This document shows positions 21,643 through 33,165 of a stretch of DNA of 64,000 bases, piece by piece. This stretch comes from Xenorhabdus budapestensis. Its GTDB lineage: Bacteria; Pseudomonadota; Gammaproteobacteria; Enterobacterales; Enterobacteriaceae. A program made the position numbers and the translations under genes. The notes beneath the pieces are model-generated. The model saw only the letters and a program-made list of their open reading frames with translations, did no database searches and was not told the origin of the DNA. The stretch is taken from assembly GCF_002632465.1 (NCBI RefSeq), contig NZ_NIBS01000011.1:45488-109487 (forward strand), written 5' to 3'. Numbering within the stretch: position 1 is the first letter of the stretch; each line of letters begins with the position of its first letter.

Positions 21643-22536
21643 ATGGGGAAAGAACGAGCGCTTACACTGGAATCTTTGCGGGTGATGGATGCGATAGACC
21701 GGAGAGGAAGTTTTGCCGCAGCAGCGGATGAATTGGGGCGGGTGCCTTCTGCATTAAGTTATACCATGCAGAAACTGGAAGAAGAGCTGGATGTGGTGTT
21801 GTTTGACCGCTCCGGGCATCGTACAAAGTTTACTAATGTCGGCAGAATGTTGCTTGATCGGGGCAGGCTATTGCTTGAAGTGGCGGACAAACTTACGGCA
21901 GATGCACAAGCGCTTGCCCGTGGTTGGGAAACTCATCTGATTGTTGTCTGTGAAGCGTTGTTTCCCGTTGAGTCATTATTTCCTCTTGTGGACAGGCTGG
22001 CAAATAAAGCGAATACTCAGCTTTCATTAATAACTGAGGTGTTGGCTGGTGCCTGGGAACGGCTGGAATCTGGTCATGCAGATATTGTGATTGCACCAGA
22101 TATTCATTTCAGGGCATCTGCGGAAACCAATTCACGAACACTTTATTCCATCAAAAACGTCTATGTTGCCAGTGTGGATCATCCTATTCACCTTGAACCG
22201 GAACCTTTATCTGATGCCACACGGGTTAAGTACCGTGGGATAGCAGTGGCTGATACAGCAAGGGAGCGCCCGGTACTGACAATTCAACTTTTGGATAAGC
22301 AACCACGCCTAACGGTCAGTTCACTGGAAGATAAAAGACGGGCTTTGTTGGCGGGGCTGGGAGTTGCAACGATGCCATATCCGATGGTGGAGAACGATAT
22401 TGCAGAAGGGCGTCTGCGGGTTATTGGTTCGGAATATATCCATGAAACCAACATTATTATGGCATGGAGGCGTGACAGGATGGGGGAAGCTAAAGCCTGG
22501 TGTCTGCGGGAAATCCCCAAATTATTTGTGAAATAA
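21643..22536 (+). CDS. yhaJ: LysR-type transcription regulator YhaJ
   Basis: YhaJ (297 residues) has an N-terminal winged helix (LTLESLRVMDAIDRRGSFAA, with ALSYTMQKLEEEL as the recognition region) and a periplasmic-binding-protein-like effector domain. It closely matches E. coli YhaJ, which senses nitroaromatic breakdown products and regulates yhaK, yqjF and some virulence genes. Here yhaK is divergent and yqjF lies convergent downstream, so the regulon neighbours are kept. The ATG at 21643 aligns with the family; the frame is open further upstream without a usable start. Confidence 0.92.
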   Translation: MGKERALTLESLRVMDAIDRRGSFAAAADELGRVPSALSYTMQKLEEELDVVLFDRSGHRTKFTNVGRMLLDRGRLLLEVADKLTADAQALARGWETHLIVVCEALFPVESLFPLVDRLANKANTQLSLITEVLAGAWERLESGHADIVIAPDIHFRASAETNSRTLYSIKNVYVASVDHPIHLEPEPLSDATRVKYRGIAVADTARERPVLTIQLLDKQPRLTVSSLEDKRRALLAGLGVATMPYPMVENDIAEGRLRVIGSEYIHETNIIMAWRRDRMGEAKAWCLREIPKLFVK

Positions 22537-22544
22537 ATAACCAG

Positions 22545-22572
22545 AAAGCCCCTTGCCTGCAAGGGGCTTTTT
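22545..22572. terminator. Bidirectional terminator yhaJ / yqjF
   Basis: AAAGCCCCTT and AAGGGGCTTT pair around GCCTGC, with A and T runs on the two sides, so it can stop transcription from both convergent genes. Confidence 0.9.
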
Positions 22573-22586
22573 GTAATAGCAGGCAA

Positions 22587-22982
22587 TTACCAGTTCTTAT
22601 TCAGTACACGGTCAATACTGAATTTGCCTGGCCCCATCATTGCCAGCATGAGATAACCAGCACCGATAGCGAAATTCTTCAGGAACATAGTCTGGTTCAT
22701 GCCATCTGAAAAATCATAGTGGAACAGAATTGCAGTCAGAATACAGAAAATAAAAGTAAACGCTGCTGTAGTGCGGGTCAGCAGTCCTAACAACACCGCA
22801 ATTCCGCCCCCGAGTTCAAGTAAGATAGTGAGTGGCAGTAGAATTCCAGGAACCTTCATTGCCTCCATGAATTCCTGCGTCCCTGCGTAAGCACTCCCTA
22901 ATTTTCCATAACCTGCAATAATAAACAGAACTGACATTAAAATACGCGCCACTAATAAGCCGCTATCTTCAAATTTTTTCAT
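22587..22982 (-). CDS. yqjF: DoxX-family inner membrane protein YqjF
   Basis: The 131-residue protein has four predicted membrane segments and the DoxX family signature (VARILMSVLFIIAGYGKL near the N-terminus, MFLKNFAIGAGYLMLA near the end). E. coli yqjF is induced by nitroaromatics such as dinitrotoluene derivatives through YhaJ; a quinone- or oxidoreductase-linked role is presumed. I use the ATG at 22982, six bases after GGAG; an ATG two codons upstream is too close to it. Confidence 0.9.
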   Translation of the reverse strand: MKKFEDSGLLVARILMSVLFIIAGYGKLGSAYAGTQEFMEAMKVPGILLPLTILLELGGGIAVLLGLLTRTTAAFTFIFCILTAILFHYDFSDGMNQTMFLKNFAIGAGYLMLAMMGPGKFSIDRVLNKNW

Positions 22983-23165
22983 GAACATCTCCAGATATGT
23001 GTTCTAAGGAGCACAATTAGCTAATATTTTCTTGATGGAGAGTATTCTAAGGAGAGGTATTACGGGTTGATAGTAAGGAATATTAACAGTTTAGTGCAAT
23101 TTTTTTGAAGAAATAACCTAATGTACGTAAAGGGATTTGAAGAAGAATAAGAACAATAGAAATAA

Positions 23166-23459
23166 TTAACGTCCATTCAATATATTGCGTAGAGTGTTAA
23201 TGTACGTCCAAAAACCAACCAGGCGGCGTGACCAGCGATAAAGTTTTCTGGGATGACGAATACCATAGAGCAGTAATATACCGCTACCAATAGCAAAATA
23301 AGGTTTGAAAGACAGTATTATCTGCCAGCTATGATCGTAAGAGCGGGTGATGGTAAGCCAGTGCTGGCCATAAGCTGAGAGAGATTGTCGTTGCTGCTGA
23401 ATTTTTTGTAATAATGCCTGCTTTCGCCGTTCTCGCTGCTGACGCTGTGATTTATTCAT
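23166..23459 (-). CDS. yqjK: YqjK-like membrane-associated protein
   Basis: This protein of about 97 residues has a basic, Gln-rich N-terminus (MNKSQRQQRERRKQALLQKI) and a hydrophobic segment in the middle. It matches the YqjK family by position and general pattern. It overlaps the end of yqjE by 8 bp and is the last gene of yqjDEK. The second ATG (23459) is better spaced from GGAG than the first (23465). Function is unknown. Confidence 0.82.
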   Translation of the reverse strand: MNKSQRQQRERRKQALLQKIQQQRQSLSAYGQHWLTITRSYDHSWQIILSFKPYFAIGSGILLLYGIRHPRKLYRWSRRLVGFWTYINTLRNILNGR

Positions 23460-23850
23460 GGTCATTCTCCAACATTTTGCGATCTATCCTGAGTTGCTCA
23501 CGAGTTGCATTAAGAAAAGTCAGCTGGCGGGATTTCCTAATAGTCCAAATTGTGCCAAGCACGGCGAGAAGCAGCAGAGTTCCTGCGGCAATGGCTATGA
23601 CTGTAGCCTGGTAGGCCGGATCGACAGTCAGAAAGACCAGTATCAACAGACATATTATGCCAAGGGTTGCAAATAGCAGCGTGAACCCTACCAGCAACAA
23701 GAATTGTACCAGTGTGGCTGCACCCTCTTCCAACTCAACGGCTGCAAGCTGAATACGAGTCTCAACCATACCGACAACCAGAGTTACCACCCGCTGTAAG
23801 GTATTAACTATCCCTTTCCTTGAGCCTTGTGAATGGGATGATTGGGTCAT
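23452..23850 (-). CDS. yqjE: YqjE family inner membrane protein (phage holin superfamily III)
   Basis: The 132-residue product has two long hydrophobic segments (about 45-70 and 75-100) after an amphipathic N-terminal part with VETRIQLAAVELEEG, typical of YqjE/Phage_holin_3_6 proteins. E. coli YqjE, with YqjD, is an inner membrane protein of the stationary-phase set. The start codon nearly abuts the yqjD stop, so the three genes are coupled. Confidence 0.86.
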   Translation of the reverse strand: MTQSSHSQGSRKGIVNTLQRVVTLVVGMVETRIQLAAVELEEGAATLVQFLLLVGFTLLFATLGIICLLILVFLTVDPAYQATVIAIAAGTLLLLAVLGTIWTIRKSRQLTFLNATREQLRIDRKMLENDHE

Positions 23851-23851
23851 T

Positions 23852-24157
23852 TCAGCGTTTTGCCAGTAACACGCCCAATACGATACCCACGGCGGCACCG
23901 ATACCTACGCTAGTCCAGGGGTTGTCACGGACATAACTGTCTGCACAGCCTGCTATTTCTTTTGTCTGATCTGCCAGTTTATCACTGGCATCACTAAGGG
24001 CTGTGCGGGCATCTTTCACCATTTTTTCTGCTTTGCTACGTAATTTTTCTAACTCAGCTTTGGACTTATCCTCGGAGCTGTTTAGAACTTCTTCCAATGT
24101 ATCCGCAAGGGATTGCAATTCAGCACGTAATTCTTCAGAGTTTTTCATCTGTGGCAT
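23852..24157 (-). CDS. yqjD: DUF883 membrane-anchored ribosome-binding protein YqjD
   Basis: YqjD (101 residues) has an N-terminal helical part rich in Glu/Lys and the C-terminal membrane anchor NPWTSVGIGAAVGIVLGVLL shared with ElaB and YgaM. In E. coli these proteins tether 70S and 100S ribosomes to the membrane in stationary phase under RpoS control. The start has a good GAGGAG ribosome binding site. It heads the yqjD-yqjE-yqjK operon. Confidence 0.9.
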   Translation of the reverse strand: MPQMKNSEELRAELQSLADTLEEVLNSSEDKSKAELEKLRSKAEKMVKDARTALSDASDKLADQTKEIAGCADSYVRDNPWTSVGIGAAVGIVLGVLLAKR

Positions 24158-24377
24158 AGAACTCTCCTCATATATACGGTGGATGAATTTCTACCATAGA
24201 CGTTTTTATGCGGAGTTTAAAGTCTGAATGGTGAAAAATTGTCATCTAATATGGCAGATTAATCCTAAATGATTATCAAGAATAGCTGGAGAAAACCCCT
24301 GTAACAAAGTCCCTGTAACAAGTTACTTGCTGCAATGCTACAGGGAAATGTGAAGGTTAGAATTATTGAATTTGGAA

Positions 24378-25046
24378 TTATTGAATAGAGTTATTTGTGC
24401 GTTTCTTACGCCAGATAAACGTCAGGCTGCCAATTAAGCCAATAAGTAACAGAGCTACGGGTAATAACACCAGAAAATTCATAAAATATTGTTCGTACTG
24501 GCGGAATAAAGGGCTTTTACCGAGAGCATAGCCCAGCGTTGTTAGGATAGTTACCCATAAGAAACCACTTAGCCAGTTGAATACCTGAAAACGTGCGTTG
24601 TTCAATCCTGCAAGACCTGCCAATGTAGGCAGCAATGTCCTGACAAACGCAAGAAAACGACCAATTAGCAGGGCTGATAGCCCATGACGGTGGAACAGGT
24701 TATGTGCGCGTTGATGATAATGTGAAGGAAGATGTGACAGCCAGCCCCGGACTAATTTGGTATTACCAAGCCACCTTCCCTGAAGGTAACCTACCCAACA
24801 GCCGAGGCTTGCACCAGCAGTAAGGATGACTAACGTGGTGGGAAACGACATTGCATCTTGGGCTATCAGGACGCCAACCAGTATGAGCAAGCTGTCACCT
24901 GGCAAAAATGCTGCGGGTAACACGCCATTTTCCAGAAACAGGATTATGAAGAGCAGGAGGTAGATCGCCCATACCAAAGACGGGTTAGCGAGTGTTTCAT
25001 AATCTTGGTGCCAAAGTGCATAAATGAGGTTTGTTACAATTTCCAT
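24378..25046 (-). CDS. yqjA: DedA family membrane protein YqjA
   Basis: YqjA (222 residues) is a DedA-family polytopic membrane protein. The signature [14 protein letters not shown] near residue 50 and [19 protein letters not shown] near 130 are present, including the acidic and arginine residues needed in E. coli, where YqjA and YghB support envelope integrity, proton-motive force and alkali or drug tolerance. The ATG at 25046 has AGGAA upstream. It is separated from yqjD by 220 bp. Confidence 0.94.
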   Translation of the reverse strand: MEIVTNLIYALWHQDYETLANPSLVWAIYLLLFIILFLENGVLPAAFLPGDSLLILVGVLIAQDAMSFPTTLVILTAGASLGCWVGYLQGRWLGNTKLVRGWLSHLPSHYHQRAHNLFHRHGLSALLIGRFLAFVRTLLPTLAGLAGLNNARFQVFNWLSGFLWVTILTTLGYALGKSPLFRQYEQYFMNFLVLLPVALLLIGLIGSLTFIWRKKRTNNSIQ

Positions 25047-25728
25047 CAAATGTTCCTAAAACGCGGGTTAAGGATTACATCTTACTTTTATGGTGTATTT
25101 ATGGTGTATTTCTATTGGATAGCAAGTAAATACAAATCATTATATTAAGATTATCAATAAAGTGCCTTTAAACTCCTTTCAAAAGGCATTAATAAGTGAC
25201 AGCGACACTCTAACAAAATCGTCAGTAGTGAAACAGAAAATTTTGGTGATCAATTGAACATTCATACGGGGGTGGAAATAAAATCATCCAGATATATCAA
25301 TTGATTAATTGTTTTATCAGGTTTTCACAAAACCGCACTATTTACTTATTTACTCTCCCATCTGCCTGAATTTCCTATTTTTCCAGATACAAAATCCATC
25401 GTTTATTGGCTGATCGCGATATTAATCCATCAATAATATTGGAGATAATACATATCACAGTTATTGTCTCAAAAACTAATTATTCATTTAACTATTTGAA
25501 TTAAAATAAAAACTTTAGTTTTTTGTTTTTCTTTTTATTTCGTCAATGTCTGATCAAACAGTGAATCTGTCGTTTTGATCACACAAATGTGACTATTTTG
25601 TTATCAATTGTTGAGCTGATTGTATATTTTTATTAATTATTCTTTTTAGTTCTCTGTACTTTTCTATACTGGAAAAGCAAACACAAAAACAACAGGCTTA
25701 TTAAGCCTAAATATCAAATGGATAGATT
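25047..25728. promoter_or_regulatory. Divergent yqjA / sstT intergenic region
   Basis: No gene is seen over about 680 bp of A+T-rich sequence. At 25551-25581 an inverted repeat TGATCAAA/TTTGATCA (15 bp apart) could be an operator in the sstT control region, and TCACA/TGTGA follows at 25579-25592. Near 25088-25108 the motif TTTATGGTGTA is directly repeated. Confidence 0.35.
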
Positions 25729-26973
25729 ATGGAAAAACAACAAAAAGGCTTTGTGCAATATATTGTACAAGGAAGCCTCGTCACACAAATTATTATCGGA
25801 TTAGTTGCAGGGGTATTATTGGCATGGGCAATGCCTTCTGCCGCGCAATCAGTCAGTCTATTGGGAACACTCTTTATTGGTGCTTTAAAAGCTGTCGCAC
25901 CAGTCCTGGTGTGGGTTCTGGTTATGTCTTCTATTGCGAACCATAAAAAAGGCCAGAAAACCAATATCCGACCGATTTTGATTCTCTATATTGCCGGAAC
26001 TTTCTTCTCAGCAGTGGTAGCTGTTATCGGCAGCATACTATTTCCATCGACACTAATCCTGGCGACTAATGATGCTCAGATGTCACCACCAGAAAATATT
26101 GTTGAAGTGCTAAGAGGAGTGTTGCTCAACGTCGTTGCTAACCCGATTGACGCGATATTGAAAGGTAATTATGTTGGTATCCTGGCATGGTCGATTGGTC
26201 TGGGTATCGCGTTACGCCATGCAAAGGAATCAACTAAATCAATGGCGCAGGATCTGGCCGAAGCCGTGACTCAGGTTGTTCGTGTTGTTATTCGTCTGGC
26301 TCCCCTTGGTATTTTCGGTCTGGTTGCCTCTACTATTGCCACAACAGGATTTGAAGCGTTGCTTGGCTATGCACAATTGTTGGTTGTACTACTGGGTTGT
26401 ATGATTGTTGTTGCACTGGTTATTAACCCATTGATTGTCTATTGGAAAATACGCCGTAACCCTTATCCTTTAGTCTTTGCTTGCTTACGTGAAAGTGGAG
26501 TAACTGCGTTCTTTACCCGTAGCTCAGCAGCCAATATTCCGGTTAACATGGCAATGTGCCGTCGTATGAATCTGGATGAGGATACTTATTCTGTCTCAAT
26601 TCCTTTGGGGGCAACGATCAATATGGGTGGTGCTGCTGTAACCATTACCGTATTGACGCTGGCAGCGGTAAATACCCTGGGCATAGCTGTTGATATCCCA
26701 ATGGCAATACTGTTAAGTGTAGTCTCAGCAATTGCAGCATGTGGCGCATCAGGTGTGGCGGGTGGATCACTATTGTTGATCCCGTTGGCATGTAGCATGT
26801 TCGGTATCTCCAATGAGATTGCTATGCAGGTTGTGGCAGTAGGTTTGATTATTGGTGTATTGCAGGATTCGGCTGAAACGGGACTGAATTCCTCAACAGA
26901 TGTACTCTTTACGGCTGCGGTGTGTCAGGCAGAAGATGCAAGACAAGCATCGGAACAGTTAGCACGGCGCTAA
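25729..26973 (+). CDS. sstT: Sodium/serine-threonine symporter SstT
   Basis: SstT (414 residues) imports serine and threonine with sodium and belongs to the DAACS (glutamate transporter-fold) family. Hydrophobic segments fill the sequence. The hallmark re-entrant region [13 protein letters not shown] (near residue 265) and the substrate/sodium motif [16 protein letters not shown] (near 288) are present. Length equals E. coli SstT. It is monocistronic, ended by a hairpin shared with fadH. Confidence 0.95.
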   Translation: MEKQQKGFVQYIVQGSLVTQIIIGLVAGVLLAWAMPSAAQSVSLLGTLFIGALKAVAPVLVWVLVMSSIANHKKGQKTNIRPILILYIAGTFFSAVVAVIGSILFPSTLILATNDAQMSPPENIVEVLRGVLLNVVANPIDAILKGNYVGILAWSIGLGIALRHAKESTKSMAQDLAEAVTQVVRVVIRLAPLGIFGLVASTIATTGFEALLGYAQLLVVLLGCMIVVALVINPLIVYWKIRRNPYPLVFACLRESGVTAFFTRSSAANIPVNMAMCRRMNLDEDTYSVSIPLGATINMGGAAVTITVLTLAAVNTLGIAVDIPMAILLSVVSAIAACGASGVAGGSLLLIPLACSMFGISNEIAMQVVAVGLIIGVLQDSAETGLNSSTDVLFTAAVCQAEDARQASEQLARR

Positions 26974-26990
26974 TGAGTCGCAGAAATAAA

Positions 26991-27025
26991 ACGGTGATAA
27001 TGAACCGCCCGTTTGTTATCACCGT
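26991..27025. terminator. Terminator between sstT and fadH
   Basis: ACGGTGATAA and TTATCACCGT form a 10-bp stem between the convergent genes. Confidence 0.7.
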
Positions 27026-27050
27026 TCCTCTATTAGCTTTTTATTTTTTA

Positions 27051-29129
<2,079 letters not shown>

Positions 29130-29142
29130 TTAGCTGTTAGCT

Positions 29143-29159
29143 AAGTGGTCGGATGAGAT
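29143..29159 (-). promoter_or_regulatory. FadR-like operator upstream of fadH
   Basis: AAGTGGTCGGATGAGAT matches 12 of 17 positions of the palindromic FadR consensus AACTGGTCCGACCAGTT, including the TGGTC and GA cores. E. coli fadH is in the FadR regulon, so repression released by long-chain acyl-CoA is a reasonable inference. Confidence 0.45.
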
Positions 29160-29230
29160 TGGTATCAAATTTAGAGGGTTCCAGCCCGATTGGAATCACT
29201 TTGTTAATTGATTGTGACAGGTATCATGAA

Positions 29231-29300
29231 ATCAGCTATACCCAACAGATTTCAAGATACAATCAACAAAGTAGTAACTTGAAAAACGAAGGTTATATCA
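29231..29300. repeat. Degenerate dispersed palindromic repeat
   Basis: The segment starts TATACCC...AGATTTCAAG and ends with AACTTGAAAAACGAAGGTTATA, resembling the two ends (TATACCC-AGATTTCAAG / CTTGAAAT-GGGTATA) of an intergenic repeat I recall as common in Xenorhabdus and Photorhabdus. The middle is lost or degenerate. The fadH upstream region otherwise shows nothing else. Confidence 0.4.
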
Positions 29301-29445
29301 ACAAAAAATATTTCGTTGTAATTTAATGGTTATTTAAGATAATGATAATTTTCTTAGTTATTCTGCATTGAATGGAAAGTAGTTTTTCTATAGAGATCAG
29401 TAATACAAAGGTAGTCGCAGATAAGAAATAAATAAGGACAGTAAC

Positions 29446-30045
29446 ATGATGCAAAACATAACCGAATGGATCACTCTGACCGGAAAGTATGTCACTTTAA
29501 TACCTTTAACGCAGGAACGATATGATGAATTCGCGCGTGCCATTGAAGATGGGCAATTACATCAATTGTGGTATACCAATGTACCAGCTCCGGATGGAGT
29601 ACAAGCAGAAATTGAGCGTCGTTTAGCTCTCCATGCGCAGGGAAAGATGTTGCCTTTTACCGTTATTGATAACCAAAGGAATGTGGCAATTGGAATGACG
29701 ACCTATATGAATATCGATGCCAATCTTCCCAGGCTGGAGATTGGCTCGACATGGTATGCAAAATCAGTCCAGCGTACGCCTGTTAATACGGAAGCAAAAT
29801 TCCTGTTACTGGAGTATGCGTTTGAAACAATGGATTGTGTTGCTGTGGAATTCAGAACCCACTTCCTGAATCATCAGAGTCGCAGGGCAATTGAGCGTTT
29901 GGGCGCAAAATTGGATGGTATTCTGCGTTGCCATTTACGAACAAGGGATGGTTCAATGCGGGACACTTGCGTATATAGCATTCTTCGTAGCGAGTGGCCT
30001 GCCATAAAAAACCATCTTATCTGGCTAATGGCGAAGCCCCGCTAA
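29446..30045 (+). CDS. GNAT family N-acetyltransferase (RimJ/RimL-like)
   Basis: The 199-residue protein has the layout of RimJ/RimL-type GNAT enzymes: the N-terminal LTGKYVTLIPLTQERYDEF strand-helix, a central PFTVID...AIGMTTY strand pair, the acetyl-CoA-binding region (TPVNTEAKFLLLEYAFE) and the C-terminal LNHQSRRAIERLGAKLDG motif typical for this subgroup. The substrate cannot be told; such enzymes acetylate protein N-termini, small amines or drugs. It is a single gene with an AAGGA ribosome binding site. Confidence 0.8.
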   Translation: MMQNITEWITLTGKYVTLIPLTQERYDEFARAIEDGQLHQLWYTNVPAPDGVQAEIERRLALHAQGKMLPFTVIDNQRNVAIGMTTYMNIDANLPRLEIGSTWYAKSVQRTPVNTEAKFLLLEYAFETMDCVAVEFRTHFLNHQSRRAIERLGAKLDGILRCHLRTRDGSMRDTCVYSILRSEWPAIKNHLIWLMAKPR

Positions 30046-30077
30046 GCATCACATCAGGAACGACTTCCTAATGATGG

Positions 30078-31022
30078 CTAATTAGTGAGAGAAGCTTTGA
30101 TATGGCTATCTAAATCATCCAGTAGTTGATAACGGCGACGGTATTCCGCGCGTTTCTTACTGGGGATTTCATCCAGTGATTTTCTTTCGATATTAGATGG
30201 CAGATGGAAATCATTATTTTCTTTCCTGATGCCATTCAGAGACTCCCAAAAAGCATTATAATCCGCTACCATCAGGTGCTTTTTCTTATGCCAGTAGCGG
30301 ATACTACGATAGATATGTGTTTCATTGCTGACAGCTAAGATTTGTTCGCAATTCGCATGTTCAGCAAAACGACAAATAGATTCGATTAATAAACGCTTAG
30401 GAAACAGGCCGTAACACTCTTTAGTTGCATTACGGATAACATCCAGAGAATTATCCCTTTTGGCTGGGCCTTGTAAGACACCGATAAACAATGTTTGTTT
30501 ACCATTAACAGTTAATAAAGTGAATGCACATTTTGCCAAAGTGACATTTTTTTCTGTAGTCATATATAGAGCAAGTTCACCTTCTTTATTCAGGTTGTCT
30601 AAAGAATCTATATATACATTAAATGATTCATTTTTCCCCTGGATAGTTGCCAGTAAATAAGCATTAGTATTAAATATTTTATTAATAACAGTGGGTGCTA
30701 ACTGTTGAAATAAAATTCTATAATGCTCACTGAGTGCACCGACAATCTGATTACGCTTGAAATTAATACTCAGATATGGGCGATGTAATTTACAAGGTAA
30801 GCTAGGCTGTTTCTTTAAAATGTCCAGATAAATTGGAGTATTAGCAATTCTGTCCAGTAGTTTAAGTGTGGAGATAGGTGTAAAAATGCTACGTAAAGCG
30901 AACTTTGCGCGATAACTGGATGAGTCCCAATATACTCCGGGAGAGACACGCTTTCCGATAAGATCAGTAAACAGCTTCACGCCTGAATATGTTGTAGTTT
31001 TAGATTGTTGTAGACATTTCAT
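30078..31022 (-). CDS. VirK/YbjX family protein (DUF535)
   Basis: The 314-residue product shows the DUF535 pattern: LYMTTEKNVTLAKCAFTLL, IGVLQGPAKRDN near residue 190, then PKRLLIESICRFAEHANCEQI and the C-terminal AVSNETHIYRSIRYWHKKK. Relatives include VirK of Shigella and Salmonella and YbjX, linked to virulence-protein production, envelope modification and resistance to host peptides under PhoP or VirF control. The biochemical activity is unknown. No signal peptide is seen. It stands alone, with a long A+T-rich upstream region. Confidence 0.82.
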   Translation of the reverse strand: MKCLQQSKTTTYSGVKLFTDLIGKRVSPGVYWDSSSYRAKFALRSIFTPISTLKLLDRIANTPIYLDILKKQPSLPCKLHRPYLSINFKRNQIVGALSEHYRILFQQLAPTVINKIFNTNAYLLATIQGKNESFNVYIDSLDNLNKEGELALYMTTEKNVTLAKCAFTLLTVNGKQTLFIGVLQGPAKRDNSLDVIRNATKECYGLFPKRLLIESICRFAEHANCEQILAVSNETHIYRSIRYWHKKKHLMVADYNAFWESLNGIRKENNDFHLPSNIERKSLDEIPSKKRAEYRRRYQLLDDLDSHIKASLTN

Positions 31023-31511
31023 TGATTGTAAAATCCAAAATAATAGACAGCGCCTTATTTTACCATTTTTCTATTGGATATATCAAAATGTATTAAAAAC
31101 AGATTAATTTAACTTTACTATTTTGGTTTTTATGTGAATTTTAATCTTTCTATTTTGTCAGTATTGCCTTGTTTTGTTTTTTGTTTAATGAATATTGAAT
31201 AAGTTAATTCGTTAGCTACAACATTATATTTTTATTTTTTCCTTATTTGCTGGTGATATATAGTGTTATATTCATAATCAAATCTATTTTGATAAACGAT
31301 TACCTGTGAAATACCTATTAAATATCATTTCAAGTAATAGTTTATTTGGAAGAAACTTTTTTATGAGAATATATACTCTTGGGATTTCAAGATGCAGAGC
31401 AATGACAAGGGGAGAAATCCCCAGAAACATAGAAACTATGTAATTGGGGAATTATGTAATTGGGGGAAATAGTGTCAGAAAAGACACAACTTAAAGAACA
31501 GGGTACAGGTG
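31023..31511. other. A+T-rich intergenic region with a dispersed repeat copy
   Basis: No gene is seen. The first 330 bp are extremely A+T rich and presumably contain the promoter of the VirK-like gene; the rest is mostly the repeat copy at 31384-31470. Confidence 0.4.
31384..31470. repeat. Degenerate copy of a Xenorhabdus/Photorhabdus intergenic repeat
   Basis: The segment runs GATTTCAAGATGCAGAGCAATGAC..., then GGGGAGAAATCCCC, then a small hairpin ACATAG-AAAC-CTATGT and TTGGGG, which is the core of a repeat of about 120 bp I recall from intergenic regions of these genera. The closing end (CTTGAAATATGGGTATA-like) is missing. Confidence 0.5.
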
Positions 31512-31946
31512 TTAAGCAAGTTTCATATGTAGCAACGGGAATGGATTTCCTTGCCCATCAATCTCTGAGCGGGAAACAGTTTTAAACCCCATATGCTGGT
31601 AGAAGCCGATACCTTGTTGATTTTGTTCGTTCACATCCAGTTCATCAATCTGTAATTCGCTGATTGCAAACGTTAACAACATTTTGCCAATCCCTTTGCC
31701 GCGTGTTTGCGGTGACACAAATAGCATTTCAACTCGATTTTGATCAACACCGATAAAACCTACAGTGACGTGTTGTTCATTCACCGCCTTATATACGACC
31801 AGATTGGGTAAGTAATTGTTTTGGATTGATGGACGTAATTCGTCGATCATACCCTGAGGCAGAAAATTATGAGTCGCCCGTACAGAGGCTTCCCAAATCT
31901 GGATAAGTGTCGCGAAATCGTCTTCGGTGGCTTTTTGTATCTGCAT
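31512..31946 (-). CDS. GNAT family N-acetyltransferase, YjaB-like
   Basis: The 144-residue protein matches E. coli YjaB in pattern: WEASVRATHNFL near the N-terminus, LFVSPQTRGKGIGKMLL (acetyl-CoA pyrophosphate loop RGKGIG) near residue 83, DVNEQNQQGIGFYQHMGF near 103 and a C-terminal GNPFPLLHM. YjaB-type enzymes are small GNAT acetyltransferases whose substrate is not settled. It is 19 bp downstream of the MFS gene on the same strand and probably cotranscribed with it. Confidence 0.82.
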   Translation of the reverse strand: MQIQKATEDDFATLIQIWEASVRATHNFLPQGMIDELRPSIQNNYLPNLVVYKAVNEQHVTVGFIGVDQNRVEMLFVSPQTRGKGIGKMLLTFAISELQIDELDVNEQNQQGIGFYQHMGFKTVSRSEIDGQGNPFPLLHMKLA

Positions 31947-31965
31947 TAAATACTTCTACATTAAT

Positions 31966-33165
31966 TTAACTTGCTAATACACGGTTTTTGCGGCAAAGAC
32001 CTGCCAGCAGCATATAAACCGCAGTGGTCAGTAAAACAAGGAAGAAGAAGTTCATTAATCCATTGTTTTGCATAGTTCCACTGTGTTGAATTGCATTGTG
32101 TTGGAACATAAAACTTCCTGCTCCTAATGGGCCGATCGCAGAGCCGATGCTATAACTTAACAGCATAACTTGGGTTGCTGCGACAATATAGGATGAATCA
32201 AGTTTGTCACAAGCAAGTGTGATGGCAAGTGGGTAGAGGGCAAAAGAAGACATCCCTAAAAGTGCTAGTGCCACGATCATGATAAGGTAACTTTCAGAAA
32301 GATAAGTCATACCTATAGCGAATACGCCGAGTAGTGAAGCCATTGCTAATAATAGTGTTTTACTCATTATGATAGACAGTTTGCTGATGATCGGCTGAAT
32401 TATCATTCCACCCAGAATAATTGCTGCCATTAATATCCCAACCTGTTCAGTATTAAATTTACTTTGGCTTAATGATAGCGGCATCAGACCGTAGATAGTT
32501 CCCATCACAATCCCAGATGTCATACAGCCGACAATTGCAGGCTTACTGAACCGGGTGATTTTTTTCAGCGATAAGCGTTGGTGATTAAGTATCGGTGGCT
32601 GTCCATGACGTACAAATAACGGGGGCAGAGTGGCAATCAATAGCAGAGCCAGAATAGCTGCAAAAGGTATTATTCCCTGCGTACCAATAAAACCGATGCC
32701 CAGCTGACCGAGTGTTGTACCACCATAGAGTGATGTCATATAAAGACCCAGACGCCTGGCGCGCTCTTTGGGGCTATCGCCAATCAATAACCAAGATTCA
32801 ACCACCACAAAAATACCGGCAACGGCAATTCCCGCTATACAACGAACAAGCAGCCAGATCTCTTTATTGGGAAAAAAAGGTAATACCATAACCGTTGCAG
32901 CTAAAAGCAATAAAAAACTTACAAATGAAAAACGGTGTCCTATTTTGGCAATAACAGGTTCAATCATTATTGAGCCTATTAATAAACCTACGTAATAAGC
33001 ACTGGCTAACCAGCTAGCATAGCCCGTATCAATGCTGAAACCTGCCATTGATAATGGGATTAAGCTCATCAAGTAACCAGAAGCAATCGCAAATACAGTC
33101 AAGCCCGCGACAGGTACAAATGCACTGTTATTTTTGCGCAGCAGTTTCACTACTGTCGTCTCCAC
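31966..33165 (-). CDS. MFS transporter, YcaD-like
   Basis: The 399-residue protein has about 12 hydrophobic segments and the pattern of the YcaD subgroup of the major facilitator superfamily: SWLASAYYVGLLIGS in TM2, a short cytoplasmic loop IGHRFSF, VVVESWLLIGDSPKERARRLG between TM4 and TM5 (the E-S-W motif is typical) and SKPAIVGCMTSGIVMGTIYG at TM7. Substrate unknown. It likely forms an operon with the downstream acetyltransferase, which hints at export or modification of a small molecule. Confidence 0.8.
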   Translation of the reverse strand: METTVVKLLRKNNSAFVPVAGLTVFAIASGYLMSLIPLSMAGFSIDTGYASWLASAYYVGLLIGSIMIEPVIAKIGHRFSFVSFLLLLAATVMVLPFFPNKEIWLLVRCIAGIAVAGIFVVVESWLLIGDSPKERARRLGLYMTSLYGGTTLGQLGIGFIGTQGIIPFAAILALLLIATLPPLFVRHGQPPILNHQRLSLKKITRFSKPAIVGCMTSGIVMGTIYGLMPLSLSQSKFNTEQVGILMAAIILGGMIIQPIISKLSIIMSKTLLLAMASLLGVFAIGMTYLSESYLIMIVALALLGMSSFALYPLAITLACDKLDSSYIVAATQVMLLSYSIGSAIGPLGAGSFMFQHNAIQHSGTMQNNGLMNFFFLVLLTTAVYMLLAGLCRKNRVLAS

